From NCBI RefSeq assembly GCF_028877475.1, contig NZ_CP113527.1, positions 2,907,501-2,971,500 on the forward strand: a stretch of DNA of 64,000 bases. Direction: 5' to 3'. Both the position numbers and the translations under genes were made by a program. This document shows, piece by piece, positions 27,296-37,836 of this stretch. The DNA is from Lysinibacillus irui (GTDB lineage Bacteria; Bacillota; Bacilli; Bacillales_A; Planococcaceae). How positions within the stretch are numbered: the stretch's first letter is position 1; every line of letters begins with the position of its first letter. The notes beneath the pieces were generated by a model. It was not told the DNA's origin. It did no database searches and worked only from the letters and a program-made list of their open reading frames with translations.

Positions 27296-28681
27296 ATGGC
27301 TAACAAATCAATGGAAACCATCGTATCATTAGCAAAACACCGAGGTTTTGTCTTCCCAGGCTCAGAAATCTACGGTGGTCTAGCAAACACTTGGGATTAT
27401 GGTCCACTAGGTGTTGAATTAAAAAACAATATTAAAAAAGCATGGTGGCAAAAATTCGTTCAAGAATCAGAATACAATGTAGGTATTGACGCGGCTATCT
27501 TAATGAATCCAAAAGCTTGGGTTGCTTCTGGTCACGTGGGTAATTTCAATGACCCAATGATTGACTGTAAATCTTGTAAAGCTCGCCATCGTGCAGATAA
27601 AATTATTGAAGATGCTGCGCTAGCAAAAGGTGATGAAATCATTGTCGATGGTATGACATTCGATCAAATGAAAGAAACAATGATTAAATATGACGTTGTA
27701 TGTCCTGATTGCGGAAAAGCTGATTTCACAGATATTCGCCAATTCAACCTTATGTTTAAAACTTTCCAAGGTGTAACGGAATCGTCTACTAATGAAATTT
27801 ACTTACGTCCTGAAACGGCACAAGGTATATTCGTAAACTTCAAAAACGTTCAACGCTCTATGCGTAAACGTACACCTTTTGGTATTGCACAAATCGGTAA
27901 GTCTTTCCGTAATGAAATCACACCAGGTAACTTCACATTCCGTACTCGTGAATTCGAACAAATGGAGCTAGAATTCTTCTGCAAACCAGGTGAAGACCTT
28001 GAATGGCATGCATATTGGAAAGAATTCTGTAAAAATTGGTTACTAAACTTAGGCATGAAGGAAGATTCTATGCGTCTTCGTGATCACGAGGATGATGAGC
28101 TATCTCACTACTCAAATGCGACAACAGATATCGAATTCAAATTCCCATTTGGTTGGGGAGAGCTTTGGGGCGTTGCTGATCGTACAGATTACGATTTAAA
28201 ACAACATATGGAACATTCTGGTGAAGATTTCACTTATATCGATCCAGTTTCAAATGAACGCTATGTTCCTTATTGTATTGAACCATCTTTAGGAGCAGAT
28301 CGTGTAACATTAGCATTCCTATGTGATGCTTATGATGAAGAGGAGCTAGAAGGCGACGATAAACGTACAGTGTTACGCTTCCATCCTGCTTTAGCACCAT
28401 TCAAAGCTGCTGTTCTACCACTTTCTAAAAAATTATCTGATGAAGCGGCTAATGTTTGGGCTGAGCTTCGTAAAGCGTTCCCTGTTGATTTCGATGAATC
28501 ACAATCTATTGGTAAACGTTACCGCCGACAAGATGAAATTGGTACACCATTCTGTATCACTTACGATTTTGACTCAAAAGAGGATGGCCAAGTAACAGTT
28601 CGACACCGCGACTCTATGTCACAAGTTCGTATGCCAATTGCAGAAGTAAAAGCATATATTGAAAAACATCTTCAATTCTAA
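27296..28681 (+). CDS. glyS: Glycyl-tRNA synthetase, single-chain class II type
   Basis: This 461-residue enzyme is the alpha2 type of GlyRS (as in staphylococci, archaea and eukaryotes), not the GlyQ/GlyS tetramer used by B. subtilis at the equivalent locus. The opening [19 protein letters not shown] is the family signature. Class II motif 2 is [20 protein letters not shown], motif 3 is near [12 protein letters not shown], and a zinc-type pair CKSCKARH with CPDCGK is present. The ATG follows AAGGAGG. Expression is controlled by the T-box upstream. Confidence 0.95.
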   Translation: MANKSMETIVSLAKHRGFVFPGSEIYGGLANTWDYGPLGVELKNNIKKAWWQKFVQESEYNVGIDAAILMNPKAWVASGHVGNFNDPMIDCKSCKARHRADKIIEDAALAKGDEIIVDGMTFDQMKETMIKYDVVCPDCGKADFTDIRQFNLMFKTFQGVTESSTNEIYLRPETAQGIFVNFKNVQRSMRKRTPFGIAQIGKSFRNEITPGNFTFRTREFEQMELEFFCKPGEDLEWHAYWKEFCKNWLLNLGMKEDSMRLRDHEDDELSHYSNATTDIEFKFPFGWGELWGVADRTDYDLKQHMEHSGEDFTYIDPVSNERYVPYCIEPSLGADRVTLAFLCDAYDEEELEGDDKRTVLRFHPALAPFKAAVLPLSKKLSDEAANVWAELRKAFPVDFDESQSIGKRYRRQDEIGTPFCITYDFDSKEDGQVTVRHRDSMSQVRMPIAEVKAYIEKHLQF

Positions 28682-28697
28682 TGTTTAAATTACCAAA

Positions 28698-28728
28698 AGA
28701 GGGAGTAGCCGATAAGGCACTCCCTCTT
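28698..28728. terminator. Bidirectional terminator between glyS and HD-GYP gene
   Basis: AAGAGGGAGT/GCC (28698-28710) pairs with GGC/CTCCCTCTT (28716-28728), with one A-A mismatch. Confidence 0.8.
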
Positions 28729-28730
28729 TC

Positions 28731-30461
28731 TTATACTTGGGATGTTGAAAATAAGCGCTCTTGCATCTTTTCCTCAAAAGAAAACTTTTTCATACTCATC
28801 CCAATTAAACTAACAAGTACCTCTTCAATATCATCTAATGAGTAATATAGAAACGTTCCTTCTCGCATAGGACGTACTCGCTTATCAACAGTTCGCTCAT
28901 CTTCAATAAAATAAGCGACATTCACATCGCAATGTCCCATTAATTGTGTAATTCGCTGATCATCACCAGGATTGATGAAAAATGGTACAATTTTATCAAT
29001 ATACAAAATACTTTGTACAAGCTTAATGAAAAAATTTTCTCGTAATGATGTTTCTACTACTAAAATGGCCGTTTTCTCATGCTGATAATCCATGTATAAA
29101 ACATTTAATTGCTCTTCTAATAGTTTTTTTAAGATGCTTATAGCGTTTTTGTATTTCGTCATATCTGTTTGAATTTCTCTTGTTAACACACGTAAAATAC
29201 GAAAGGCTGGTAAGAAAATTTTCAAAACAATTTCTTTAGGATGTAAATGGTCAATTAATTTATTAAAATGAATTCTCAGATTATTTTCATCACAGCGAAT
29301 CAATTGCTCCACAAATAAGTTAAAAATCTCTTCAAAGCTATTGGAACGATAGTCAATCATCTTCGCAATTTTCACACTATAATTCAAAGGCAGGTTCATC
29401 AATTTCTGTTCATCTAGCAATCTCACCTTCGGTAATGTAGGAAATAAATCATACACTAACTCAACTTGTGCACTGCGATTATCTGACAACATTACAACCG
29501 AGTTGACTGGGTAAATTCCTAAACATTCTACAAACTTATGCATAAAATTCTCATTATATAAATGGCGATCTCTATATAAAACAGCTAAAGCATCTGTAGC
29601 ACCGTAGCCCATATGATAGACTCTCTTTGATGTCATGGCTGAATAAACATCAATAATTTGTAATAATTGCACACCTTCACTCATATTATCTGCACAAAGT
29701 TGATTCGGATAGCCCTTCCCGGCAAAGCGTTCGTGGTGATCTCGCGCTAAATAGGCGATGTCCTCTTCATTTTGTTCTACTAGTAGCTCATAACCCCTTG
29801 TTGTGTGTGTTTTAACGATTTCAAATTCATCTTCTGAGAGCTTTCTCTTTAAATTTAGTATTTCTTGAGGGATAAACACCTTCCCAATATCATGGAACAA
29901 ATAACCCCTTGCTAACGTTTCGATATCCATTAAACCTAGGTATCTAGCAAAGATGGTACCTAATACAAATACATCAAATGAATGGACAAAGGAATATTCA
30001 TCCCATTCCTTTAAACGTATAAGCAGTTCATAACGATGTTTTTTTTCTAAAATTTTTTCGAAAATCTCTCGTACATAGGCTGTATCCTGCATACTTTTAA
30101 GTATTTGCCCATAGCGCAATTCATGTACGACATTCTCCAGGGTGGTCATAAAAAGCTGACTCACTTTTTCCTTATAATCATCAACTGGCTCGCTTTTTTC
30201 AATTAATGGGGCAAAGAGATCTTCATATTCTCTTGTTCGTTGCGCACTTAAATCATGGACAACTCGAACTGAATCAGATGGTAAATAGACAGACAATTCA
30301 TCTACTTTACGAAGTTTAAGTAAGGCAATAATTCGTTCCGTTAAAACTAGATCCTTTTTAGCTAGTAAGCGATACTCTGAAAAAATATCTTCTGCTAAGA
30401 TATCATTTGCTTCAACTTCATGAATACTTAAGGTTACTTTTCGTAGCATATTTTCTGCCAC
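28731..30461 (-). CDS. HD-GYP domain protein, probable cyclic di-nucleotide phosphodiesterase
   Basis: The 576-residue soluble protein has an N-terminal domain of about 140 residues, an HD-GYP domain (about 145-320) with HD at 190-191 (FHDIGK), His219 in KTHTTRGYELL and the motif HHERFAGKGYP at 242-252, then a C-terminal region of about 250 residues that I cannot name. HD-GYP proteins usually degrade cyclic di-GMP. The usual DG before GYP reads AG here, so activity is uncertain. The start is also uncertain: the frame opens at a GTG with no ribosome binding site, while AAGGAGGGAG lies about 27 bases upstream, beyond an in-frame stop. Confidence 0.8.
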   Translation of the reverse strand: MAENMLRKVTLSIHEVEANDILAEDIFSEYRLLAKKDLVLTERIIALLKLRKVDELSVYLPSDSVRVVHDLSAQRTREYEDLFAPLIEKSEPVDDYKEKVSQLFMTTLENVVHELRYGQILKSMQDTAYVREIFEKILEKKHRYELLIRLKEWDEYSFVHSFDVFVLGTIFARYLGLMDIETLARGYLFHDIGKVFIPQEILNLKRKLSEDEFEIVKTHTTRGYELLVEQNEEDIAYLARDHHERFAGKGYPNQLCADNMSEGVQLLQIIDVYSAMTSKRVYHMGYGATDALAVLYRDRHLYNENFMHKFVECLGIYPVNSVVMLSDNRSAQVELVYDLFPTLPKVRLLDEQKLMNLPLNYSVKIAKMIDYRSNSFEEIFNLFVEQLIRCDENNLRIHFNKLIDHLHPKEIVLKIFLPAFRILRVLTREIQTDMTKYKNAISILKKLLEEQLNVLYMDYQHEKTAILVVETSLRENFFIKLVQSILYIDKIVPFFINPGDDQRITQLMGHCDVNVAYFIEDERTVDKRVRPMREGTFLYYSLDDIEEVLVSLIGMSMKKFSFEEKMQERLFSTSQV

Positions 30462-30497
30462 ATACGCATGTACTAAGCACTATGTGACTCCCTCCTT

Positions 30498-30990
30498 CTT
30501 CCGTAAGACTGCGTTATTCTGATAAACGTATAAGCATACGTTTTTGCTGATAGAGGCTTTTCATAGGCAAATCTAAATTTATCTAACGTACATTTACGGG
30601 GATGAAACGACTAATTATACTCATAAAAATATAAATACGATTATCTACATCATTTACAATATCATAGGTTAAAATACCTTTTCAACTAGTATATGGGACT
30701 CCTATGAATAGTTTCTACTATTTATATATTGAAAACTAAATGAAAATACAAATCTATTTAACTATAAAATAATTAATCATTATAATTTCAATGTTATTAA
30801 TGAATTCAATAGACATATAAATGATGATTTTAAAACAAGTATTTATTAAATAAGAATAAATTTTTACGTTAATTTTATTTTGTAAAATTTTAAATTTTAT
30901 CCATCCACTTTCCTTATTAAAGGAAAGGTTTCATACGTAAAGTTTCCATTTTTTCACCTTTATAGAAGGAGATAAGTACTAAAGCTTTTT
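30498..30990. other. AT-rich gene-free interval
   Basis: This is the upstream region of the HD-GYP gene. From about 30640 to 30900 it is extremely A/T rich with no open frame of note. A small perfect hairpin CTTTCCTT/AAGGAAAG lies at about 30908-30927. No gene or RNA was recognised. Confidence 0.5.
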
Positions 30991-30997
30991 AATACAT

Positions 30998-31301
30998 GTG
31001 AAAAACGTTAATGGAAAGCTAAAAGCAACGCTAGAAGAAGTAAAAGAAGAGGATTGTACAGAAATCTACCCATTAAGTGAACGGATAGCAAATTACCATT
31101 CGTACCAACACAGGTAACGGATGAATTAACACTAGCCGCTTCTGAGCTCCTTTCGCCCTTGTTTATGTAGTTATCGATTTTTGCAGACACTGCCATTCTC
31201 TATTTAACGGGGAAAAAACGGGGAAAGAGCTAAGCTGATCTTTATATTGAAAGTATTGCTGGTAAACGGGCTATTTTATTCGTATTAGACGATGAAATTT
31301 A
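30998..31301 (+). pseudogene. Possible decayed coding region
   Basis: Three short coding-like stretches follow one another in different plus frames. From 30998, GTG opens a frame with GKLKATLEEVKEEDCTEIYP that stops at about 31116. A second frame reads KLPFVPTQVTDELTLAASELL up to a stop near 31170. A third reads YIESIAGKRAILFVLDDEI and stops at about 31301. Amino-acid composition looks like real protein, and the shifts suggest a frameshifted remnant. I do not recognise the parent gene, and chance cannot be excluded. Confidence 0.3.
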
Positions 31302-31310
31302 AAGAATGCA

Positions 31311-31346
31311 AAATGCCAGAAGAACATTATTGATCTTCTGGCATTT
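31311..31346 (-). terminator. recO terminator
   Basis: AAATGCCAGAAGA (31311-31323) pairs with TCTTCTGGCATTT (31334-31346). The stem includes the last codons of recO and is followed on the minus strand by TTTTGC. Confidence 0.65.
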
Positions 31347-32112
31347 CCTCTTTAGACCGTATTTGCAATTCAGGTGTTCTCTCTAGCTGCTCAATAAATT
31401 TTCTCGTCTTAAAGCGAATACCCGTTTGCTCTTCATAAATCGTTGTAATAATTTTTTTGATAAAATATTTTGTTTCCTTTTTCAAATCTATTTTTCCAAT
31501 TTGATCAATTGGAACTGTATAAAACATACGTATTAGCTTAAGCTGGGTTGGGGTTAAGCGGATGATGTAGGGATCATGCTGATAACAGCGATGACATAAA
31601 AAACCTCCTTGTGCAAAGGAAAAAGCAAACTCTCCATCTACAGCTCCACATGAGGCACAAGCATGTAATATGGGTTGCACACCTGTATAGGGCAGCATTT
31701 TCCATTCTACAAAAAGGGTAATGGCTTCAGGATCATAGCCTTCCTCTATTGCTTGTAAAGCATGGAGTAAAACATCAAATGCAAAGGGCTCCGGCTTTCC
31801 TTCTTCTACCACACGCTCCACTAATTCCATTATGTAGCTAGCATAAGCTGTAGCCATTATATCCTCACGAATATGGCGCATAGAATTCAAATGCTCCCCT
31901 TGTTGCAATGTACCCATGCCTGTATGGTGTTGTACCATAAACATACCATACGTAAAGGGTTGTGTGACAGATGCTAATCGACTAGAAGGCTTTTTAGCTC
32001 CTCGTGCCATAGTGGCAACCTTCCCTGCCTCACGCGTCAATAAGGTCACAATTTTATTGGATTCACCATAAGCACGCACCTTTAAAACAATTCCTTCCCA
32101 TTTATGAAGCAT
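31327..32112 (-). CDS. recO: DNA repair protein RecO
   Basis: RecO anneals single strands and loads RecA in the RecFOR pathway. The protein has the N-terminal OB fold (WEGIVLKVRAYGESNKIVTLLTREAGKVATMARGAKKP) and a C-terminal helical domain with the zinc-type CASCG ... CHRC. From the ATG at 32112, preceded by AAAGGAGGGGGACT, it is 261 residues, normal for Bacilli; the frame is open 22 codons further upstream but that part is not conserved-looking. It follows era, with no yqzL-like gene seen between. Confidence 0.93.
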   Translation of the reverse strand: MLHKWEGIVLKVRAYGESNKIVTLLTREAGKVATMARGAKKPSSRLASVTQPFTYGMFMVQHHTGMGTLQQGEHLNSMRHIREDIMATAYASYIMELVERVVEEGKPEPFAFDVLLHALQAIEEGYDPEAITLFVEWKMLPYTGVQPILHACASCGAVDGEFAFSFAQGGFLCHRCYQHDPYIIRLTPTQLKLIRMFYTVPIDQIGKIDLKKETKYFIKKIITTIYEEQTGIRFKTRKFIEQLERTPELQIRSKEEMPEDQ

Positions 32113-32199
32113 AGTCCCCCTCCTTTCTAAAAGCTGTCCATGAAAATAGAGCTCTCCAAAATTTTTTGGACAGCTCAACGTAAAAACTATAAAAGCATC

Positions 32200-33517
<1,318 letters not shown>

Positions 33518-33575
33518 CTATACTAATTCTCCCTCACATTTATGGTTTATTTACATTAGAAGACACTCATTTCCA

Positions 33576-33926
33576 TTAAAACCATTTTGGTAGAAAGATG
33601 AGTAATCCGATTATAGCACTGAATAGCGCAAATACAAGCACTGCACCTGCTGCAATGTCTTTTGCTTGCTTAGCAAGTGGGTGTATCTCTGGGGAAGCTA
33701 AATCGACTACCCGTTCGATGGCTGTATTGATCATTTCTAGTGCAAACATTAGTGCTATTAATAGTAGCACAATATACCATTCGATACGAGATAAACCCGT
33801 TAAATAACCAGCCAACATAACAATAATTGCACTTACTACATGCGATTTAAAATTCTGTTCTTTACTCGCTGTTAGGATGCCTTCTATTGCATAGCCAAAA
33901 GATCGCAAGTATTTGCGCCAATCCAT
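33576..33926 (-). CDS. dgkA: Undecaprenol kinase (DgkA family)
   Basis: This small membrane kinase of 116 residues has three helices and the DgkA signature ALEMINTAIERVVDL, with Glu residues for metal and catalysis. In Gram-positive bacteria the enzyme phosphorylates undecaprenol rather than diacylglycerol, feeding cell wall lipid carrier pools. Its start abuts the ybeY stop, so the two are co-translated. Confidence 0.92.
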   Translation of the reverse strand: MDWRKYLRSFGYAIEGILTASKEQNFKSHVVSAIIVMLAGYLTGLSRIEWYIVLLLIALMFALEMINTAIERVVDLASPEIHPLAKQAKDIAAGAVLVFALFSAIIGLLIFLPKWF

Positions 33927-34400
33927 TTAGTCTCGTCCTAAACCGAAAGTCTTTAATATGTCATCTTGCTTTGCAAACATTACTTTTTCATCTTCTGGCT
34001 CCATATGGTCATAACCAAGTAAATGTAAAAAACCATGCACTGCTAAAAAGCCTAATTCTCGCTCAAAGGAATGATTGTATTCCTCAGCTTGCTCTTTTGC
34101 ACGATCGGTTGAAATAATGATATCCCCTAATATTCGTGGCATACCTTCAAACGTTACTTCTATTTCCCCTTCACCCAGCTCCTCTAGTGCAAAGGAAATA
34201 ACATCTGTTGGCTGATCCTTGCCACGGTATTCACGATTAATATCTTGAATCGCCTGGTTCGTAACAAACGTCACAGAAACCTCTGTTTCTGGCTCAATGT
34301 TTTCAATACTCGCAGCATGCTGCAATAGCTTTTCAACAAGCTCCGTATGCTGTACTGATACTTCATTTGTTTCATCTGTAAAATCAATTGTTAAAATCAT
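33927..34400 (-). CDS. ybeY: rRNA maturation endoribonuclease YbeY
   Basis: This is a zinc-dependent RNase of 157 residues for 16S rRNA 3' end processing and quality control. The metal motif H-x3-H-x5-H is seen in [11 protein letters not shown], preceded by LGDIIIS and the conserved [15 protein letters not shown]. It lies eight bases after pgpH and directly before dgkA, as in B. subtilis. Confidence 0.95.
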   Translation of the reverse strand: MILTIDFTDETNEVSVQHTELVEKLLQHAASIENIEPETEVSVTFVTNQAIQDINREYRGKDQPTDVISFALEELGEGEIEVTFEGMPRILGDIIISTDRAKEQAEEYNHSFERELGFLAVHGFLHLLGYDHMEPEDEKVMFAKQDDILKTFGLGRD

Positions 34401-34408
34401 AGATCCTC

Positions 34409-36529
34409 CTACTTGTCTGCCTTTGGATATTCAATACGTGAGTGGAAAATCCCATTCAACGTTTCACAAAGAACTCTCTCTATACATTTTAACTCTTTTA
34501 TTGAAATATCGCATTCATCAAACTGATTATCCTGTACTCGATCATCAATAATTGCTCGTACTAGCTTATGAATTTTTTCAGCATTAGGTTCTTTCATTGA
34601 ACGAACCGCTGCCTCTACACTATCCGCCACACTAATAATGGCCGCTTCCTTCGTTTGAGGTTTTGGCCCAGGATATCTGAACGTAGCTTCATCAATGGAT
34701 TTCCCCTGCTCTTTTGCTTTAAATAAGAAAAATTTTAACAAACTTGTTCCATGATGCTGTAAGGCGATATCAATTATTTCTTGAGGCATTTTATAGCGTT
34801 TTAACATGTCAGCTCCGTCAGTCGTATGGGCTATAATAATTTCCGCACTTGTTTCAGGTGGTAATGAATCGTGTGGGTTAATACCAGACATCTGGTTTTC
34901 AATGAAAAAAGCTGGACGCTTTGTTTTACCAATATCATGATAGTAGCATCCAACACGTGCTAATAATCCATCAGCACCAATTTCTTCACACGCTGCCTCC
35001 GCTAAGTTCGCAACCATTACACTATGATGATATGTGCCTGGTGCTTCCATTAGTAATTTTTTTAATAATGGATGATTCGGGTTGGATAGCTCGATTAAAC
35101 GTAGTGACGATAATAAGCTAAAGGCTGATTCAAAAAATGGTAAAAGTCCCATTGTTAAGGCCCCTGAAAGTAAAGCAGATAACATTGCTGCAATAAAATA
35201 AAACATTAATTCTGGTAGGCCATAGGATGATTGTGTCATTAATAAGTAAAAGGCGATAAAAGCCATATTTACAAGTGAAATCACACCAACCGCATGTAAA
35301 ATATGTGAGCGCTTCTCAACACTACGTAAAAAGAATAGGCTGGCAAATCCGCCGAAAATGATATACAACGTAATTTCCATCTGCATTACCGATGAATAGC
35401 CTTCTTGAAAAATAACCCCAGCTGAAGCAGCTGTCATCACTGTAATCAAAACAGCCGCTCGCTCATCCGCTAACAATCTTACTAGCATTGTAGCTAATGC
35501 CGTAGGGAATAAAAAGGCAATCGTTACATCAAAGCCGCCAGACACTAAGCTAATAAACTTCATGAGCAGTATAGACAAACTATAAACAATTACTGTTACT
35601 AAAAGCGCATTGCGTTTTTTTCGTTCGTCCGCCTCCCAACGCTCAAATAAAATATACATGAACATCATTTGCAGTAAAGTGAGAATAATCAGTCCTGCAA
35701 TTGGCTTTAAGGAAGCTTTATTACTAATCATCCCCAATAGCTCTAGTTGACGGTACGCCTCATTATCAATAATTTGACCTTCCTGCACAATAATTTGACC
35801 TTGTAAAATTCGTGTAGGCTCTACACTTTCCTTTGCCTGTTCTTTTCGAATTTTTGTTTGTTCCTCATTGATTGTTTCATTTTCAATAATACTTGTCCGT
35901 CCTATTAACACCACTGTATTGAATATTTTATCTGGATACCCTCGTTGTCCGCGAATCTTTGTCTCAAAATCATTTTGAGCAACAAAGACATTTTCTGGTC
36001 GAATGGATTTTTGTAAATATTCCTCTACAAATTTGGATAATTGCGTACTTGTTCTATTTAAGTCTTCTTCACTTTGCACTAATAAAGCTTCTAACTGCGA
36101 ATCTGTAAAGATTAAAGGCATCTGGTCTTCATCTATGGATTCAAACTTTTTGCGAAGCTGTGTAACTTGGTCGGCAATGGGAATAGGTTCCTTACTACTT
36201 GCAACATCCTTTTTTACTTCTAGTACATAGTCAAATAATGATGTTACAATCGCTGCTCTTTGCTTGGCGACATCCTCCGAAAATTGATAGACCGAATCCA
36301 CCGCATTTGCTGCTTTTTCTCGCTCTTGCTGTGTCTTATAAGTATCTTCAATCGTTTTAGTAGATCGTACGGTTTCAGGCGCAAGCTGTAATGGTTTGAA
36401 ATCATATGTAACTCCTTTAACATTGCCATACATAAACGCAAATTGTAGGCCACCTGTTAAAATGAGAATAATGATAATAAAGTAGCGAAAACCGATAAAC
36501 TCTGTAAATTTTCGAAGTTGTTTCTCCAT
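34409..36529 (-). CDS. pgpH: 7TM-HD cyclic di-AMP phosphodiesterase PgpH
   Basis: The 706-residue protein has an N-terminal membrane anchor, an extracellular 7TMR-HDED domain (about 45-270), seven membrane helices (about 275-470) and a cytoplasmic HD domain with [24 protein letters not shown] and [12 protein letters not shown]. This is the PgpH family, which hydrolyses cyclic di-AMP in Listeria and Bacillus. It is functionally linked to the c-di-AMP riboswitch and potassium genes at 42.8-45 kb. The ATG follows GAGGTGCCAG. Confidence 0.93.
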   Translation of the reverse strand: MEKQLRKFTEFIGFRYFIIIILILTGGLQFAFMYGNVKGVTYDFKPLQLAPETVRSTKTIEDTYKTQQEREKAANAVDSVYQFSEDVAKQRAAIVTSLFDYVLEVKKDVASSKEPIPIADQVTQLRKKFESIDEDQMPLIFTDSQLEALLVQSEEDLNRTSTQLSKFVEEYLQKSIRPENVFVAQNDFETKIRGQRGYPDKIFNTVVLIGRTSIIENETINEEQTKIRKEQAKESVEPTRILQGQIIVQEGQIIDNEAYRQLELLGMISNKASLKPIAGLIILTLLQMMFMYILFERWEADERKKRNALLVTVIVYSLSILLMKFISLVSGGFDVTIAFLFPTALATMLVRLLADERAAVLITVMTAASAGVIFQEGYSSVMQMEITLYIIFGGFASLFFLRSVEKRSHILHAVGVISLVNMAFIAFYLLMTQSSYGLPELMFYFIAAMLSALLSGALTMGLLPFFESAFSLLSSLRLIELSNPNHPLLKKLLMEAPGTYHHSVMVANLAEAACEEIGADGLLARVGCYYHDIGKTKRPAFFIENQMSGINPHDSLPPETSAEIIIAHTTDGADMLKRYKMPQEIIDIALQHHGTSLLKFFLFKAKEQGKSIDEATFRYPGPKPQTKEAAIISVADSVEAAVRSMKEPNAEKIHKLVRAIIDDRVQDNQFDECDISIKELKCIERVLCETLNGIFHSRIEYPKADK

Positions 36530-36602
36530 CTGGCACCTCCTCTATCTACCTACTATCATACCAATTCAACATACATTTTTCTCGAAAAATGTAATAAGAA
36601 AG

Positions 36603-36634
36603 CAAAAAACAGCTATACATTTTCGTATAGCTGT
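36603..36634 (-). terminator. Terminator between phoH repeat region and pgpH
   Basis: ACAGCTATAC (36609-36618) pairs with GTATAGCTGT (36625-36634). On the minus strand it is followed by six T, so most phoH transcripts should end here. T also follows on the plus strand. Confidence 0.75.
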
Positions 36635-36708
36635 CACATTTTTTTCCATATACTGATTGATTTTATGTTTACGACATTCGTCGACAACCCATTTCCCAGT
36701 GCACTTTG

Positions 36709-36859
36709 CTTTCGGGGCAGACTTCTTTAAAACCCGTTGCCCCTGACGCTTCGCTTTCGGGGCAGACTTCTTTAAAACCCGTTGCCCCTGGCGCTTCGCT
36801 TTCGGGGCAGACTTCTTTAAAACTCGTTGCCCCTGGCGCTTCGCTTTCGGGGCAGACTT
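36709..36859. repeat. 45-bp tandem repeat, 3.4 copies
   Basis: Units start at 36709, 36754, 36799 and 36844 (partial), each opening CTTTCGGGGCAGACTT. The three full units differ at only a few bases. Each unit carries self-complementary ends (TTGCCCC and GGGGCA across a short GC-rich loop), so each can fold as a hairpin. It lies between the phoH stop and the terminator at 36603-36634. The unit is 15 codons long and has no stop in the phoH frame. The GC-rich composition stands out against the AT-rich surroundings. Confidence 0.9.
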
Positions 36860-36884
36860 TAGAATTGCTTTGCAATTCTAAAGT
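36856..36884 (-). repeat. Perfect palindrome spanning the phoH stop codon
   Basis: ACTTTAGAATTGC (36856-36868) pairs perfectly with GCAATTCTAAAGT (36872-36884) around a three-base loop. The phoH TAG stop lies within the stem. No T tract follows on the minus strand, so it is a stable 3' hairpin rather than a standard terminator. Confidence 0.75.
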
Positions 36885-37834
36885 TGCTGTTCTTCGTAGG
36901 CTTGGATGATTTTGGCTACGATTGGGTGACGTACGACATCGCCTTGTTCTAATACTTGGAAATGTATTGATTTGACATACTTTAATGTACGTTCAGCTAC
37001 GATTAAACCAGATTCTGTATTTTTAGGTAAGTCAATTTGCGTTTTATCCCCTGTAATGACCATTTTAGAGCCAAACCCTAAACGTGTTAAAAACATTTTC
37101 ATTTGTTGATGGGTTGTATTTTGTGCTTCATCTAAAATAACAAAGGCATCATCTAATGTACGACCACGCATATAGGCTAGAGGCGCGATTTCAATTGTTC
37201 CACGTTCAATTAGTCGTTGCGTCTGTTCTGCTCCGTAAATGTCGTTTAAAGCATCATAGAGAGGTCGTAGATATGGATCTACCTTTTCCTTTAAATCACC
37301 AGGCAGAAATCCTAAAGACTCTCCTGCTTCAACAGCAGGGCGAGTTAAAATAATACGCTTCACGTGTCCATTTTTAAGTGCCTGTGTTGCCATGACTACC
37401 GCTAAATACGTTTTCCCAGTACCGGCAGGACCAATACCAAAAACAACGTCTTTGTGACGGATTGCTTGTATGTATTCTCGTTGACCAATTGTTTTTGCAC
37501 GAATCGACTTACCTTTCGTCGTACGGGCTATTTCTTCATCATATAGTTCTGCAAAATATTCGATTGTTCCTTTTTGTGTCATTTCAATAGCTGTTGTGAC
37601 ATCACGTTGATCAATATTAATTCCTTTGCGAATGACCTTCAATAAGGCATGCAGAAGAAATGTTGCCTGTTCCTTAGCATTTTCTTCACCCGCAAGTTGA
37701 ATTTGTTCACCTCGTGTAATGATATGAACATTCAGTGCTTCTTCAACTAATTTCATATTTGCATCGGAAATACCGAGTAGCATAACCGCTTCATTTGGAT
37801 TATCCACTTGTAATACAGTTAACTGTTCTGACAT
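36878..37834 (-). CDS. phoH: PhoH-like ATPase
   Basis: The 318-residue protein has an N-terminal KH-like domain, Walker A GPAGTGKTYLAVVMA and Walker B-type FVILDEAQNTT, then TRLGFGSKMVITGDKTQIDLP, all typical of PhoH/YbeZ, an ATPase connected with rRNA processing and YbeY. The yqfD stop overlaps the first of two ATG codons; the second, seven bases after AAGGAG, is taken as the start. The stop TAG lies in a perfect hairpin and is followed by an in-frame open 45-bp repeat. Confidence 0.93.
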   Translation of the reverse strand: MSEQLTVLQVDNPNEAVMLLGISDANMKLVEEALNVHIITRGEQIQLAGEENAKEQATFLLHALLKVIRKGINIDQRDVTTAIEMTQKGTIEYFAELYDEEIARTTKGKSIRAKTIGQREYIQAIRHKDVVFGIGPAGTGKTYLAVVMATQALKNGHVKRIILTRPAVEAGESLGFLPGDLKEKVDPYLRPLYDALNDIYGAEQTQRLIERGTIEIAPLAYMRGRTLDDAFVILDEAQNTTHQQMKMFLTRLGFGSKMVITGDKTQIDLPKNTESGLIVAERTLKYVKSIHFQVLEQGDVVRHPIVAKIIQAYEEQQL

Positions 37835-37836
37835 AA

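Noticed and set aside
31008..31196. A 62-codon minus-strand open frame upstream of recO
   Set aside because: Composition is unlike a protein, with a run of Leu at the end and no ribosome binding site; the plus-strand stretches are more protein-like.
32132..32175. Inverted repeat AGCTGTCCA/TGGACAGCT between era and recO
   Set aside because: The T tract is weak and the two genes are expected to be one operon; it may be a processing hairpin, but evidence is too thin for a terminator call.
36709..36859. Possible CRISPR array
   Set aside because: Units are directly adjacent with no variable spacers, and no cas genes are present.
36669..36909. Two open frames over the 45-bp repeat, one on each strand, with 15-residue repeats
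   Set aside because: They exist only because a 45-bp unit keeps every frame open; neither has a ribosome binding site, and one runs into phoH.
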